Source: Caulobacteraceae bacterium (GTDB lineage: Bacteria; Pseudomonadota; Alphaproteobacteria; Caulobacterales; Aquidulcibacteraceae). From it: 64,000 nt of DNA. The notes beneath the pieces are model-generated. The model was given only the letters and a program-made list of their open reading frames with translations. It was not told the origin of the DNA and made no database searches. The stretch spans positions 22,036-86,035 of the forward strand of contig JADJCG010000020.1 in assembly GCA_016703335.1 (NCBI GenBank), in the 5' to 3' direction. Shown piece by piece: positions 53,036-62,567 of the stretch. The number at the start of each line of letters is the position of its first letter. Within the stretch, counting starts at the first letter, position 1. The position numbers were made by a program, and so were the translations under genes.

Positions 53036-53559
53036 CCGGTGGTCGATATCCGAGCCCGTATGGCCTGCTGCGCAGAGCGCGCATCGTAAGCGTTCGGATC
53101 ATCGGGCTTGGCGCCTTCACCGAAGCGTATCTCGTAAGTCGCGCCGCGCGCCCAGCCGCCGCTCTGGTTTTGTTGGCCCAGTGGGAAGGTCATCCCGACA
53201 CCGACGCTTGCGCCGCTATGACGGCCATAGCTGCCGCCGCCAACGCCGATACCGATGCTAGGACCACGCGAGCGGCCATCCTCTTGCCGATCGTACGTGC
53301 GCCGATCGACCCAGAACCATTCGCGACCGTTCTGCAGCGTGAGTTCGGACGCACGCAGCAACGCGTAGTCTTCCAAGCGCGCGACATCGGCGCCGCCCGG
53401 CGCGCGATAGGTCACGAAGTAACGCGTGGATTCAATTTGCGTCTCTGAGTAGCCGGCGCTTGTGGGAGACGTTGCGGCCCCATAGGGCGGCGCGGTTGGC
53501 GTGCTAGCGCAGGCAGCCAACATCAGGGCCGCTGCGGCTAGGGTCAGAACTCGGATCAT
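53032..53559 (-). CDS. CC0125/CC1285-family lipoprotein
   Basis: A 175-residue protein with lipoprotein signal 'MIRVLTLAAAALMLAACAST' (lipobox LAAC). The mature part starts with a disordered proline and alanine segment, then 'STRYFVTYRAPGGADVARLE', 'DYALLRASELTLQNGREWFW' and a glycine-rich part 'GIGVGGGSYGRHSG', ending 'DARSAQQAIRARI'. This is the pattern of the Caulobacter CC0125/CC1285 lipoprotein family, whose role is unknown. It heads the crcB-rluC operon. Confidence 0.85.
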   Translation of the reverse strand: MIRVLTLAAAALMLAACASTPTAPPYGAATSPTSAGYSETQIESTRYFVTYRAPGGADVARLEDYALLRASELTLQNGREWFWVDRRTYDRQEDGRSRGPSIGIGVGGGSYGRHSGASVGVGMTFPLGQQNQSGGWARGATYEIRFGEGAKPDDPNAYDARSAQQAIRARISTTG

Positions 53560-53603
53560 GGCTCGTTCCTCTGGAATCCCTCGCAGTCAGTCTAGCAGGT
53601 ATC

Positions 53604-54323
53604 TCAGGAGGTAGGCGCCTCAAGCCCCAGTGATCGCGCGAGATCGCTAAATTCCGGCGGCGGAGGCGCAACGAAGGTCCGGCGTGCGCCGTCCGGGTGG
53701 GGCACACCGAGCTTGGCGGCGTGCAGCATCAGACGAGGAATATCAGCCCCGCCAATACGATAGAGACCGCCATACTTTCCATCTCCTGCGATCGGGTGGC
53801 CGAGCGCGGCCATATGCGCCCGGAGCTGGTGCATGCGCCCGGTCTCCGGTTGAAGTTCCACGAGGGCCGCCTCGGGCGTTGCTGCCAATGTCCGGTACCG
53901 CGTTAGCGCTGTCTGACCGTCGCCCGCGACCTCCATAATGTCGAGACCGCGGCGCGATGACTTCTTGAGCGCCAGTGCGACATCACCAGTTTCCGGCGAG
54001 GGCGCGCCGCCGCAGACGATCGCGAGGTAGGTCTTCTTCACATCGCGGCCAGCGAAGGCGCCGGAGAAGAACGCCGCCGCAGGCTTTGTCCGCGCCGCGA
54101 TGATGATGCCGGAGGTGTCACGGTCGAGGCGATGCACGAGGCGCGGCTGCTTGCCGTTGGACTTTGCAAACGCCCCTAACAAGTCCTCGAGGCTGCGCGT
54201 TACGCCCGAGCCGCCCTGCACCGCCAAGCCTGACGGCTTATTGAAAGCGATCAGCGTTGCGTCCTCGTCAATAACGAGCGAACGCGCAAATGCTGCGTCT
54301 TCCGGTGAGATCGGTCGCGTCAT
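53604..54323 (-). CDS. RluA-family pseudouridine synthase without S4 domain
   Basis: A 239-residue RNA pseudouridine synthase. The active-site motif HRLDRDTSGIII follows 'FNKPSGLAVQGGSGV', then 'LQPETGRMHQLRAHMAALGH' and 'GDGKYGG'. It lacks the S4 domain of the larger enzyme at 51684, as in RluA and TruC types. Targets may be tRNA or 23S rRNA. It begins MTRPISPEDAAFARSLVIDE and is intact. It is the second paralogue of this family within 2 kb. Confidence 0.9.
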   Translation of the reverse strand: MTRPISPEDAAFARSLVIDEDATLIAFNKPSGLAVQGGSGVTRSLEDLLGAFAKSNGKQPRLVHRLDRDTSGIIIAARTKPAAAFFSGAFAGRDVKKTYLAIVCGGAPSPETGDVALALKKSSRRGLDIMEVAGDGQTALTRYRTLAATPEAALVELQPETGRMHQLRAHMAALGHPIAGDGKYGGLYRIGGADIPRLMLHAAKLGVPHPDGARRTFVAPPPPEFSDLARSLGLEAPTS

Positions 54324-54362
54324 CGTTCTGCTTCAACTCGCGGGTTCAAGCGAAAAGATCGC

Positions 54363-56455
54363 TCAGTGCGCCTCCGCTTCTGGCGCGACGACGCCGGTGC
54401 GCGCATCCGGCAACGGCGGGCCGCCATGTTCTGCGAACCACGCCAACGTGTTGCGCACCTTCGCGATCATGCCGGTGGGCGGAACGCGATGTCGTGCGGC
54501 GCACCTGGGATGCGGATAAGCCGTGTCGGCACGTGCCGCAAGCGGAGCGCCGTGTAGTATTGCTCCGCCTCGCTGGCTGGCGTGCGGTGGTCTTCATCAC
54601 CCACCATGACTGCCGTCGGCGTCGAGACATTGCCTACGCGCGAGAGCGGCGAGCGCGCCCAATAGCGTTCCTGCGCGCCTTCTTCCCACGGCATCTCGCC
54701 GAACCAATAGGGTGCAAAGAAGTTCGTCGCATCCGAGGTGAGCACAAAGCTCGTCCAGTTGATTACGGGCTTCTGCACCATCGCCGCCGCGAAGCGATCC
54801 GTGGTGCCGACGATCCACGCCGTCAGCACACCGCCGCCCGAACCCCCGGTCACGAACAAGCGCTCTGAATCGATGTTGCCACGCGCGATGACGGCGTCGA
54901 CGACGGTCATCAGGTCGTCATAGTCCTGGCTCGGATAATTGTGGTGGATGAGATTGCCGAACTCGCCGCCATACGACGTCGACCCACGCGGGTTCGAGTA
55001 AACCACGATGTACCCAGCCGCCGCATACATCTGCACCTCCGCCGAGAACACTGGTCCGTAAGCCGTGAACGGTCCGCCGTGAATTTCGAGCAGCATCGGG
55101 TACTGTCGCGACGGATCGAAATCCGGCGGCCGCACGATCCACGCATCAACCGGCCGTTGATCTGCGGTCGACGGCACGCGGATGTGTTCGGCGGTGGCGA
55201 TGGTCTTGCCGGTGAACAGATCTTCGTTCAACGCGGTGAGATGGCGTCCGCTTGAGATCATGAGGTCACTTGGTCGGGTTGGCGACGTCACCGTTGCCAC
55301 GTAGCGGCCGCTTGCGTTCACAGAGTACGAGCCACTCGTGTACGGGCGCCCGAGATCAGTGCCGCCGATATTGGTCAGCACCGTCGTGACGCGCCCACCG
55401 TTTGGGCCGACGCGGCCGAGCTTGGTCATACCTTGATCGTCGAACAGGAAGTAGATGGCGCCATCGCCCGCCCATTGCGGATCGACGACGTCGCGATCGA
55501 GCGAGGCGGTGATTGAGCGCGGATTCGAGCCGTCAGCGTTGGCGACGTAGAGTTCGCTGACTTGATAGCCTTGGCGGCGATCGTCGAAACCGACGTATGC
55601 GATGCGGCGTCCATCCGGCGAAACCACTGGGTTGTTTTCTGGCCCGTCGCGGGTCGTCAGTCGCGTGACCGCGCCAGAGGTGATGTCGAGCGAGTAGATG
55701 TCCGCTTCAACCGGATCGTACTCCCAGCCGTCTTCAGCGTTGGCAGAGAAGTAAAGCGTGCGCCCGTTCGGGCTCCACGACAGCCGGCCATCGTGATTGC
55801 GCGCTTGGTACGTGAGCTGACGCGGCGTACCGCCATCGGCCGGCACGACGAAGATTTGCGCATACCCGTTCGGCAAATACCCTTCGCCGTCGGCGCGGTA
55901 CACAACGCCATTGATGACGCGCGCTGGCCCAGCCCAATCCGAGCCTTCGGGCTGAGGCGGCATGGCAGCCGGATCATCGCTGCCTTCCTCGACGAAACTT
56001 TGGAACGCGAGCGTCCGACCATCCGGCGACCACGTGAGATTGCCGGCGCCGGCGGGCACGCGTGTGATCGTCGCCGAACGCTGAGTGTCGAGGTAGAAGA
56101 TGCGCACTTCGGCGCCGCTTTCTTCGTTGGCCACGTACGCGATCGCACGTCCGTTCGGCGCCCATACGGGCGAACCGTACCCACCCGCGCCTTGCACCAA
56201 CGGGCGATGGTTGGCGCCGTTCGCATCAACAAGCCAGATCGAGCGGCGAAAGCGATCGCTCATCACATCAGCCGTCACGCGCACGTACGCGACCCCGCGG
56301 CCATCCGGTGAGATTTGTGGATTGTCGGCGTATTCAAGATCGAAGGCGTCTGATGCAACGAAGGTGTGCGGGCGTTCGCGTGGGGGCTCGCTCTGCGCAA
56401 ATGCGGCAGAAGCAAAAGCCAACGTAGCCGCGATCGCGGCAAAGCGGATGAACAT
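54363..56455 (-). CDS. S9-family prolyl oligopeptidase-like peptidase, frameshifted at the end
   Basis: Exported serine peptidase of about 697 residues. The signal peptide is 'MFIRFAAIAATLAFASAAFA'. A beta-propeller domain with repeats such as 'NPQISPDGRGVAYV' and 'RLSWSPNGRTLYFS' fills the first 400 residues. The alpha/beta-hydrolase domain has 'LLEIHGGPFTAYG', nucleophile 'VTGGSGGGVLTAWI', Asp in 'VGDEDHRTPASEA' and His in 'PGAPHDIAFRP'. The frame is lost at the G-run 54477-54479; one more base gives 'RPTGMIAKVRNTLAWFAEHG' to a stop at 54363. The gene probably supplies acylaminoacyl-peptidase or dipeptidyl-peptidase activity in the periplasm. Confidence 0.9.
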
Positions 56456-56533
56456 CGAGCGCCCCTTTTCAGCGCGAGACTAGCTCTCAGCGGCGGCGCT
56501 CGGAAGTCTCTCTCTCCGGATTGGCGAGTGCGA

Positions 56534-57843
56534 TCACTCTTCTTCGGCGCGCTCGGCGCGCACTTTGGCCCAGTGCTCCAGCCGCTCTTTGATCGCGCCT
56601 TCGCGACCGCGGCCTTCGGGCGCGTAGAACCGTCGGCGCTTCATCTCGTCGGGGAAGTAGTTCTGCCGGAGAAGCCGCCCTCGGCGTCATGGTCGTAGGA
56701 ATAGCCCGAGCCGTACCCCAACTCCTTCATGAGCTTGGTCGGCGCGTTGCGGATATGCATGGGCGGACCGAGCGTGCCCGTATCGTGCGCGGCCTGCTTG
56801 GCTTGCTTCCATGCGGTGTATGCGGCGTTGGATTTTGGTGCCGTCGCGAGATGGATCACTGCTTGCGCTAAGTGCAACTCTGCCTCCGGCGGGCCGATGA
56901 AGTGCACGGCATCCTTCGCGGCGTTCGCAATCAGCAGCGCCGTTGGATCGGCAAGGCCGACATCTTCCGCCGCTGCACGCACCAAGCGGCGCGCGATGAA
57001 CAGTAAATCCTCGCCACCTGTGACCATGCGCGCGAGCCAGTACAGCGCGGCGTCGGGATCGGAACCGCGGATGCTCTTATGAAGCGCTGAGATGAGATTG
57101 TAATGCTCTTCGCGATCCTTGTCGTACGCCGGCGCGCGCTTCTGCAGCATCTCGCCAAGCGCCTTCACATCGAGCGGCGCGGCTGAGCGCAGCGCGAACA
57201 ATTCCTCGCTGAGCGTCAGCAGATAGCGGCCATCGCCATCCGCCAGGTTCGTAAAGGCGATCCGCGCATCATCTGTGAGCGGTAACTTCTTGCCTAGCAA
57301 CGTCTCAGCACGCGACAACAGCAACTCAAGCGCAGGCTCGTCCAGCCGCTTCAGAACGAACACCTGCGCACGTGAGAGCAACGCCGCGTTGATCTCGAAA
57401 CTGGGATTTTCTGTTGTCGCGCCAACGAGCGTTACGACGCCTTGCTCGACATACGGCAAGAACCCGTCTTGCTGCGCACGGTTGAAGCGGTGGATTTCGT
57501 CCACGAACAACAGCGTCGATTTGCCGGATGCGCGGCGGCCCTTCGCCGTTTCGAACGCCTTCTTCAAATCTGCGACGCCGGAGAACACGGCGCTGATCTG
57601 CTGAAACTCAAGGCCAGTTTCTTCCGCCAGCAAGCGTGCAATCGTCGTCTTGCCGACGCCGGGCGGTCCCCACAAAACCATCGAGGCCAGCCGCTTCTGC
57701 GCCACCATGCGGCCGATCGGGCCTTCGGGTTTGAGCAAGTGATCCTGGCCAACCACCTCATCGAGCTTGCGCGGGCGCAGACGCTCTGCCAGTGGCGTCG
57801 GCGCGCCCTGATCCAGACCTGCGGCTTCGAACAAATCACTCAT
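56534..57843 (-). CDS. rarA: Replication-associated recombination protein A (RarA/MgsA), frameshifted
   Basis: AAA+ clamp-loader-like ATPase acting at stalled replication forks. MSDLFEAAGLDQGAPTPLAE at 57843 is chosen over an earlier methionine. Walker A GPPGVGKT (59-66), Walker B 'LLFVDEIHRFNRAQQDGFLP' and 'GATTENPSFEINAALLSRA' are clear. The C-terminus shifts frame at 56665: 'AEGGFSGRTTSP' should read 'AEGGFSGQNYFPDEMKRRRF', then 'YAPEGRGREGAIKERLEHWA' to a stop at 56534, giving about 436 residues. One C is missing. It is adjacent to degP and the crcB-rluC group as in related genomes. Confidence 0.93.
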
Positions 57844-57877
57844 GGCCCGAACATAGGCCTTCCCAAGGAGAGAAACG

Positions 57878-58274
57878 ATGGCTGAACCGACATCCGCCAT
57901 TCCAGTTGGCGTCTACACCTCGTCAAGGGGCGGCGGCCTGGAGTTTACCGGCGCGTTCCGGTGCGACGGAGGAGTTCCGCAATTACGGTCAGGATGGCGA
58001 GCGCATTATGCACGCGCGTTTCCGGGTCAACGGCTTTGCGATCCTGCTTTCAGATGACTTTCCAGAATTCCACGGCGGCGCCGAAGCCCCGCCACCGGTT
58101 GGCGTCACCATCCACCTTGAAGTCGACAATGCCGACACATGGTGGGACCGTGCCGTCGCTGCCGGCGCCGAGATTAAGATGCCGCTCGCCGACCAGTTCT
58201 GGGGCGATCGCTACGGTCAGCTCAAAGACCCGTTCGGTCATTCCTGGTCGATCGGCGCACCCGTGAAAAAGTAA
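57878..58274 (+). CDS. VOC-family (PhnB-like) protein, several indels
   Basis: A vicinal-oxygen-chelate fold protein of the PhnB-like group. ATG 57878 follows AAGGAGAG. The second half is clean: 'GERIMHARFRVNGFAILLSD', 'VTIHLEVDNADTWWDRAVAA' and 'FWGDRYGQLKDPFGHSWSIG', a glyoxalase/bleomycin-resistance pattern. Between 57905 and 57970 the frame changes at least three times; the expected 'LEFYRRAFGATEEFRNYGQDG' can be recovered only by adding and removing bases. It diverges from rarA. Function unknown. Confidence 0.7.
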
Positions 58275-58279
58275 CGCGC

Positions 58280-59746
58280 CTAGAAGCGAAGCTCAGCGCG
58301 CTGGCCGTTGCGCTCAACCGCAATGACCCAGGTGCTTGATTGCGCCATGGCGCGGTCGAGTTGCGCGGCATCGCGGATGGTCTGACCATTCACCGCATCG
58401 ATGATGTCACCCGGCCGGAAGCCGATGCGCGCCGCCACGCCGCGTGTATCCAACGCTTGAATGAACACGCCGTCGGCAAACGGGTCGTGGCCTGAGGCTT
58501 CAGCTGTCGCCGGCGTTAGCGTCACAACGCGAGCGCCCGAAAGGGGGTGACGGCCGGAAAGTTCGCGAGGGTCAGGCGATCCGCCAGGAGGCGCCTCGGC
58601 ATTCGCGTTCAGCGTCACTTGGCGGCCACCGCGAAGCACTACGAGCGGCACGCGTGCGCCGGGGCGCTGCGTTGCGAACTGATAACGCACGCCGCCGTTG
58701 TCGTGCACCTCGGTGCCCGCGACAGTGAGGATGACATCGCCGTTGCGAAGGCCGGCGCGTTCGCCCGCCGAGCGCGGATAAAGCTCGGTGACGATGACGC
58801 CTTCAGGATGCGGCAGGCCGAGCGCTTGCGCGCGTTCCTGCGTCACGGTTTCGACGTGCGCGCTGAGCCATGGACGGACGACTGTTGTACGGCCCGAAAC
58901 CGCTGACTCCACAACGCGCCGGATCATTTCCGACGGAATGGCAAAGCCGATGCCCTGCGAGCCGCCGCTTTCCGACGTGATCGAGGTGTTGATACCGACG
59001 AGCGAGCCGTTCATGTCGACCAGCGCGCCACCCGAATTGCCGCGATTGATGGCCGCGTCGGTTTGAATGAAAAACGCATAGTCAGAAACACCGACATCGG
59101 TGCGCGCGAGTGCTGAAATGATGCCGCTCGTGACTGTCTGCTCAAGCCCGTACGGGTTGCCGATCGCGAGCACGAGGTCGCCGACTTGCAGATCGTGCTG
59201 CGTGTCCGCGAACGGCAGGGTCGGCAAATGATCAGCGCGGATACGCAGCACGGCGAGATCGACGCGCTGGTCCGCGAGCACGAGTTCCGCGTCGTATTCG
59301 CGACGATCAGAGAGCACGACCTTTAGCGATTGCGCGCCTTCGATGACGTGGTTGTTGGTGACGATGATGCCGTCTTCGCGGACAATGACGCCGGAGCCGA
59401 GCGAGTTCTCAACGCGCGGCGCACTGAAGCGGCCGAAGAATGGATCGCGCGCCATCGAACGCACGACGCGCTGCGCGTAGACGTTCACGACGGCGGGACC
59501 AGCGCGCGCCGCCACCGGCGCGAACGAGAGCTGCACTTCGCCTCGACTATTGGGCGCCGCGCGCACCAGCGGCGTTGCTTGCGCCAGCTGCAAGTAGGGA
59601 TCGCCTTCTTGGTGCTCCGGCTGCGCGTCCTCGCGTTGAGGCGCCAAAGGCGAAATCGGCGAAATCGCCAGCGCGCCTCCCGCGAAGCCAGCAATAAGCG
59701 CCGCAAACGGCGAGGCCTTCAACAAGGTTGCGCGCGTGATCTTCAT
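58280..59746 (-). CDS. Do-like periplasmic serine protease, DegP/HtrA family
   Basis: Trypsin-like protease with two C-terminal PDZ domains for envelope protein quality control. The start MKITRATLLKASPFAALIAG at 59746 yields a signal peptide. The catalytic triad is His133 (TNNHVIEG), Asp163 (RVDLAVLRI) and Ser238 (RGNSGGALVD). PDZ1 lies around 295-385 and PDZ2 around 400-485 ('VAARIGFRPGDIIDAVNG'). Length is 488 residues, intact. It precedes rarA with a VOC gene between, on the opposite strand. DegP and DegS/DegQ types cannot be separated by sequence alone. Confidence 0.9.
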   Translation of the reverse strand: MKITRATLLKASPFAALIAGFAGGALAISPISPLAPQREDAQPEHQEGDPYLQLAQATPLVRAAPNSRGEVQLSFAPVAARAGPAVVNVYAQRVVRSMARDPFFGRFSAPRVENSLGSGVIVREDGIIVTNNHVIEGAQSLKVVLSDRREYDAELVLADQRVDLAVLRIRADHLPTLPFADTQHDLQVGDLVLAIGNPYGLEQTVTSGIISALARTDVGVSDYAFFIQTDAAINRGNSGGALVDMNGSLVGINTSITSESGGSQGIGFAIPSEMIRRVVESAVSGRTTVVRPWLSAHVETVTQERAQALGLPHPEGVIVTELYPRSAGERAGLRNGDVILTVAGTEVHDNGGVRYQFATQRPGARVPLVVLRGGRQVTLNANAEAPPGGSPDPRELSGRHPLSGARVVTLTPATAEASGHDPFADGVFIQALDTRGVAARIGFRPGDIIDAVNGQTIRDAAQLDRAMAQSSTWVIAVERNGQRAELRF

Positions 59747-59847
59747 ATATGCCTCGCCCAAATCAGCGGCCCCGGCTTCGCTCCCGGAATGGGCAAAAAC
59801 GTGGCATTCGCTGGATCGGAGAGTGGCGCGGCCTGTTGGCGGCGCCG

Positions 59848-60324
59848 TTAAAGCCGCCGCTCATCGATTCGCACGCCGACGGACGCCAGGAGCGCCCGCC
59901 AATGCTCGCCCTGGCGCATCTGGAAGACAGCAAGTGGGAAGCCATGGCGGGCCACGTGCTCCTGCGGGATGGCGTCCCAGCCGCGATGCTCGACGGTAAC
60001 CCGCGTCTCATCGCCCACCGGTTCGAAGCGGACGTCTACGTATGTGGTCTGGTCGGCGGCGAAGGCGCCTTGGCGCCAAGTGAAGGCCAGCCTCTCTCCC
60101 GGCGTCCAGACTGAGATGCGGCCAATCTCGAACGATTTCCCGTTGGGCAGGTCTGTTACCAATCGCCCGCCTTCGCCGGGCTCGAACCGCAGCACGCCGT
60201 CGCCGCGCGGCGTGATCTGGAAGAGCCCATTCGGCTTCCACCACGCCCCGATCTCCTGCGTGAAAACGTCAAACGCCTCTTGCGGCGTCGCGCTCACACG
60301 CAACGAGACGATGACGGCGCTCAC
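59848..60324 (-). CDS. SRPBCC (AHSA1-like) domain protein
   Basis: A 158-residue START/Bet v1-like protein of the AHSA1 type: 'VRVSATPQEAFDVFTQEIGA'-like opening, 'ISVWTPGERLAFTWRQGAFA' and 'VDVRFEPVGDETRVTVEHRG' in the body. It overlaps the ArsR gene by 4 bases and is last in the VOC-ArsR-SRPBCC operon. ArsR plus SRPBCC pairs are common; the SRPBCC partner may bind a small ligand. Function unknown. Confidence 0.85.
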   Translation of the reverse strand: MSAVIVSLRVSATPQEAFDVFTQEIGAWWKPNGLFQITPRGDGVLRFEPGEGGRLVTDLPNGKSFEIGRISVWTPGERLAFTWRQGAFAADQTTYVDVRFEPVGDETRVTVEHRGWDAIPQEHVARHGFPLAVFQMRQGEHWRALLASVGVRIDERRL

Positions 60325-60656
60325 TTGCGCTTCTTCTCCACCTGCGCCTTAAACGACGCGAGCTGATCGGCCCACATCCGTTCGGTGTCGGCGAGCCACT
60401 GCTTCACGTCCGCCATCGCGCCATCCTTCAGCGCGTAGATGCGCACGCGCGCATCGAACTCCGGGTGCGTCTCTTCGACGAGGCCGCTCTGCTTCAATTC
60501 GCGTAAATGCCGGCTCATCGCCGGCGCGGGCAAACCCAGGGCCTCGGCAAGTTCGCCAGCTCGACGCGGACGTTGCCCGAGCAGCTCCACCGCGCGCCGC
60601 CGATATGGATCGGCGAGCGCTGCGAATGTCTGATCGATGTTGCGCTTAGCGCTCAC
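60321..60656 (-). CDS. ArsR-family transcriptional regulator
   Basis: A 111-residue winged-helix protein. 'IDQTFAALADPYRRRAVELL' and 'LAEALGLPAPAMSRHLRELK' with 'SGLVEETHPEFDARVRIYAL' make the classic ArsR DNA-binding domain. It has no cysteine pairs of metal-sensing members, so it is of the SRPBCC-associated, non-metal type. It overlaps its neighbours by 4 bases on both sides and probably controls its own operon through the inverted repeat at 61171-61193. Confidence 0.9.
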   Translation of the reverse strand: MSAKRNIDQTFAALADPYRRRAVELLGQRPRRAGELAEALGLPAPAMSRHLRELKQSGLVEETHPEFDARVRIYALKDGAMADVKQWLADTERMWADQLASFKAQVEKKRK

Positions 60657-61127
60657 AGACGCGTCTGCGTCCGCACGCCGCCACCCATGGCTTTATCCCA
60701 CTCGGCGGGCGTCATTTCTTGGACCGTGACGCCGAACGTCCAAATGTGGCCTTCGCCGTCGCGGGCACGATACGTGCGATCGCCGTAAAACTGCGTGTCC
60801 GGCTCCTGCAGGACTTCCGCGCCGGCTTTGCGTGCGTGTTCGCAATGGGCGTCGATATCGGCGCCGCGTTCGAGTTGGACGTGCACCGTTTGGGTGTTCT
60901 TGCCGCCAATGGATTTGGGACTCTTGTGATCAGCGCTCCATTCGTTGCCGATCATGACGACGCTATCGCCGTACTTCATCTCAGAGTGCGCAATGTTGTC
61001 GTTCTCATCGAGGATGACCATCAGCGGCTCGAACCCGAACGCCTCTTCCAGCCAGCGGAACGCCGCCTTCGGATCGACGTAGCAAACGGCGCTTGAGAGG
61101 CCCTTGGGCCGGTACAGATCAGAACAT
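60653..61127 (-). CDS. VOC-family protein, first gene of the ArsR operon, frameshifted at the start
   Basis: A glyoxalase-fold protein of about 157 residues. The body has 'GLSSAVCYVDPKAAFRWLEE', 'AHSEMKYGDSVVMIGNEWSA' and 'VQLERGADIDAHCEHARKAG', with 'YRARDGEGHIWTFG' at the end. The ATG 61127 follows AGGAGATCGCC, but runs into TGA after two codons; adding one base near 61118-61123 gives 'MF(x)DLYRPKGLSSAVCYV'. The frame open further upstream to 61171 has no ribosome-binding site and reads into the promoter. Function unknown. Confidence 0.8.
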
Positions 61128-61154
61128 GGCGATCTCCTACTCGTATCGCCAATA

Positions 61155-61193
61155 TTTCTATTTTTCTGCAACTATTGAGTCAAGGCCAATAGT
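61155..61193 (-). promoter_or_regulatory. Promoter and inverted-repeat operator of the VOC-ArsR-SRPBCC operon
   Basis: On the minus strand TTGACT (plus 61178-61183) and TAGAAA (plus 61155-61160) are separated by 17 bases, a good sigma-70 promoter about 30 bases before the ATG. ACTATT at 61171-61176 and AATAGT at 61188-61193 form a 6-bp inverted repeat with an 11-base centre covering the -35 box, a likely site for the ArsR protein of the operon. Confidence 0.6.
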
Positions 61194-61215
61194 CGTGAGT
61201 TTCTGAGCCGTAATC

Positions 61216-62291
61216 TCAATGGGCCAACGCGGCGCTGGTATCGGAGAGATTGCCCTGGTTCGCTTCAGGCGCGATGCCGATCAGCTGCGCTAGCAGCGGA
61301 TACATCGACACGTTCTCAAACGTAGAAAGCGTCGCGCCATGGCGGAATGCGGGGCCACTGGCGATGAACACAGCGGCCATCTCCGGCGCTTGGGGATCCC
61401 ATCCGTGGCCGCCCAGCGCGGGCGTTGCGTATTGCTGAAGCTGCGTGCTGCGATAGTGTCAACCGATGTCGGCAAGGCAAACGATCGCGGGGATGCGACG
61501 ATGTTCGCTGTAGTCGAAGCGAGAGGGCAGCTCTGACTTGCGCCAGCACTCGCCATGGTCGCTGCGGCCAACCAATGCCTGCTCGACAGCAGCCTCTTGC
61601 CCGGCCATCGGCTGGATCGCGGCGAACTGGCCATCCCACACCACGTGCGCTTGTTGCGGTGTGATGCGCGGGTCTAGTTCTATGATCGCATCGGCCGCTT
61701 GCGCCGCCATGCCGTGATCAGCGGCGATAACGAAGTTTACGTGGCCAGCGTAGCCACGCGCATTCAGACCAGCGACCAGACGGCCAATCGCAGCATCGAC
61801 TTCGGCGATTGCGGCGTTGGTCTCAAGCGCGTCCGACCGAAGCGGTGGCCCGCTGTATCGACGAGATCGAAGTAGAGCGTGAAAAACCGTGGGCGCTCGG
61901 CGTCCGGCAAATCCAACCATGAAAGCAAAACGTCGGTACGCGCAAAACCCGGAAGCGACTGATCGAAATTGCGATAACGCGACGGACGTTGGCCGTGAAT
62001 TTCGTATTCGCTGCCTGGCCAGAACATTGTGCCGGTGCGCACGCCTTGACGCTCAGCCGTCACCCAGATCGGCGTGCCATCTGCCCACCAAATTTCATCA
62101 GACGCGACACTGCGATCTTGCAGCGTGAACGCGACGCCCGGACGCTGCGAATCTTCCATGCGGTTATTCACGAGGCCGTGGCGGCCCGGATGAAGGCCCG
62201 TCACCAACGTGTAGTGGTTCGGGAACGTCACTGACGGAAAGCTCGGTCGCATTGACGCGCGCACGCCATCAGCCGCGAGTTGCGACAGCGT
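61216..62291 (-). pseudogene. Nucleotide pyrophosphatase/phosphodiesterase (ENPP type), 5' end lost, broken
   Basis: Alkaline-phosphatase-superfamily enzyme. Visible in order: 'RPSFPSVTFPNHYTLVTGLH' (nucleophile threonine), 'HGLVNNRMED', 'TGTMFWPGSEYEIHGQRPSR', 'LYFDLVDTAGHRFG' (metal-binding Asp and His), 'FVIAADHGMA' (Asp, His) and 'GGHGWDPQAPEMAAVFIASG'. The N-terminus with the first metal Asp and any signal peptide is missing because the frame is joined to rplQ. One C is missing near 61852-61858. An in-frame TGA at 61459-61461 stands where homologues have Trp ('CLADIGW'). The end is at 61216. Confidence 0.8.
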
Positions 62292-62531
62292 GAAGAGCTT
62301 CTTGGTTTGCGTCTCGTCACGCATGCGGGAGAGCACCAAGCGGCGCGAACCCAGATCGCCCTTCTTGGCGAGCGTCACGAGACGCTCGAACACCGGACGA
62401 AGGGCCTTTGCCTTCGGCAGCGTGGTCACGATTTGCTCGTGCTTGATCAGCGAGGCCGCCATGTTGGCGAACATCGCCTGGCGGTGGCTGGCGGTGCGGC
62501 CGAGCTTCTTGTGTCCTGAACCGTGACGCAT
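62292..62531 (-). CDS. rplQ: Ribosomal protein L17, C-terminus replaced by ENPP sequence
   Basis: Large-subunit protein L17. The first 80 residues, 'MRHGSGHKKLGRTASHRQAM' to 'SRMRDETQTKKLF', are normal. At residue 81 the frame passes without a stop into 'TLSQLAADGVRASMRPSFPS', which belongs to a nucleotide pyrophosphatase. L17 normally goes on for about 55 residues to finish its fold. The gene is 36 bases after rpoA, its normal place. The chimeric frame is 255 residues long in total. Confidence 0.9.
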
Positions 62532-62567
62532 TGTCTTTTCCCCGCCGGCATTAAAGCCGGCTCTCCG

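Noticed and set aside
52676..53100. Fluoride riboswitch before crcB
   Set aside because: crcB overlaps the upstream lipoprotein gene by 4 bases, so no leader exists.
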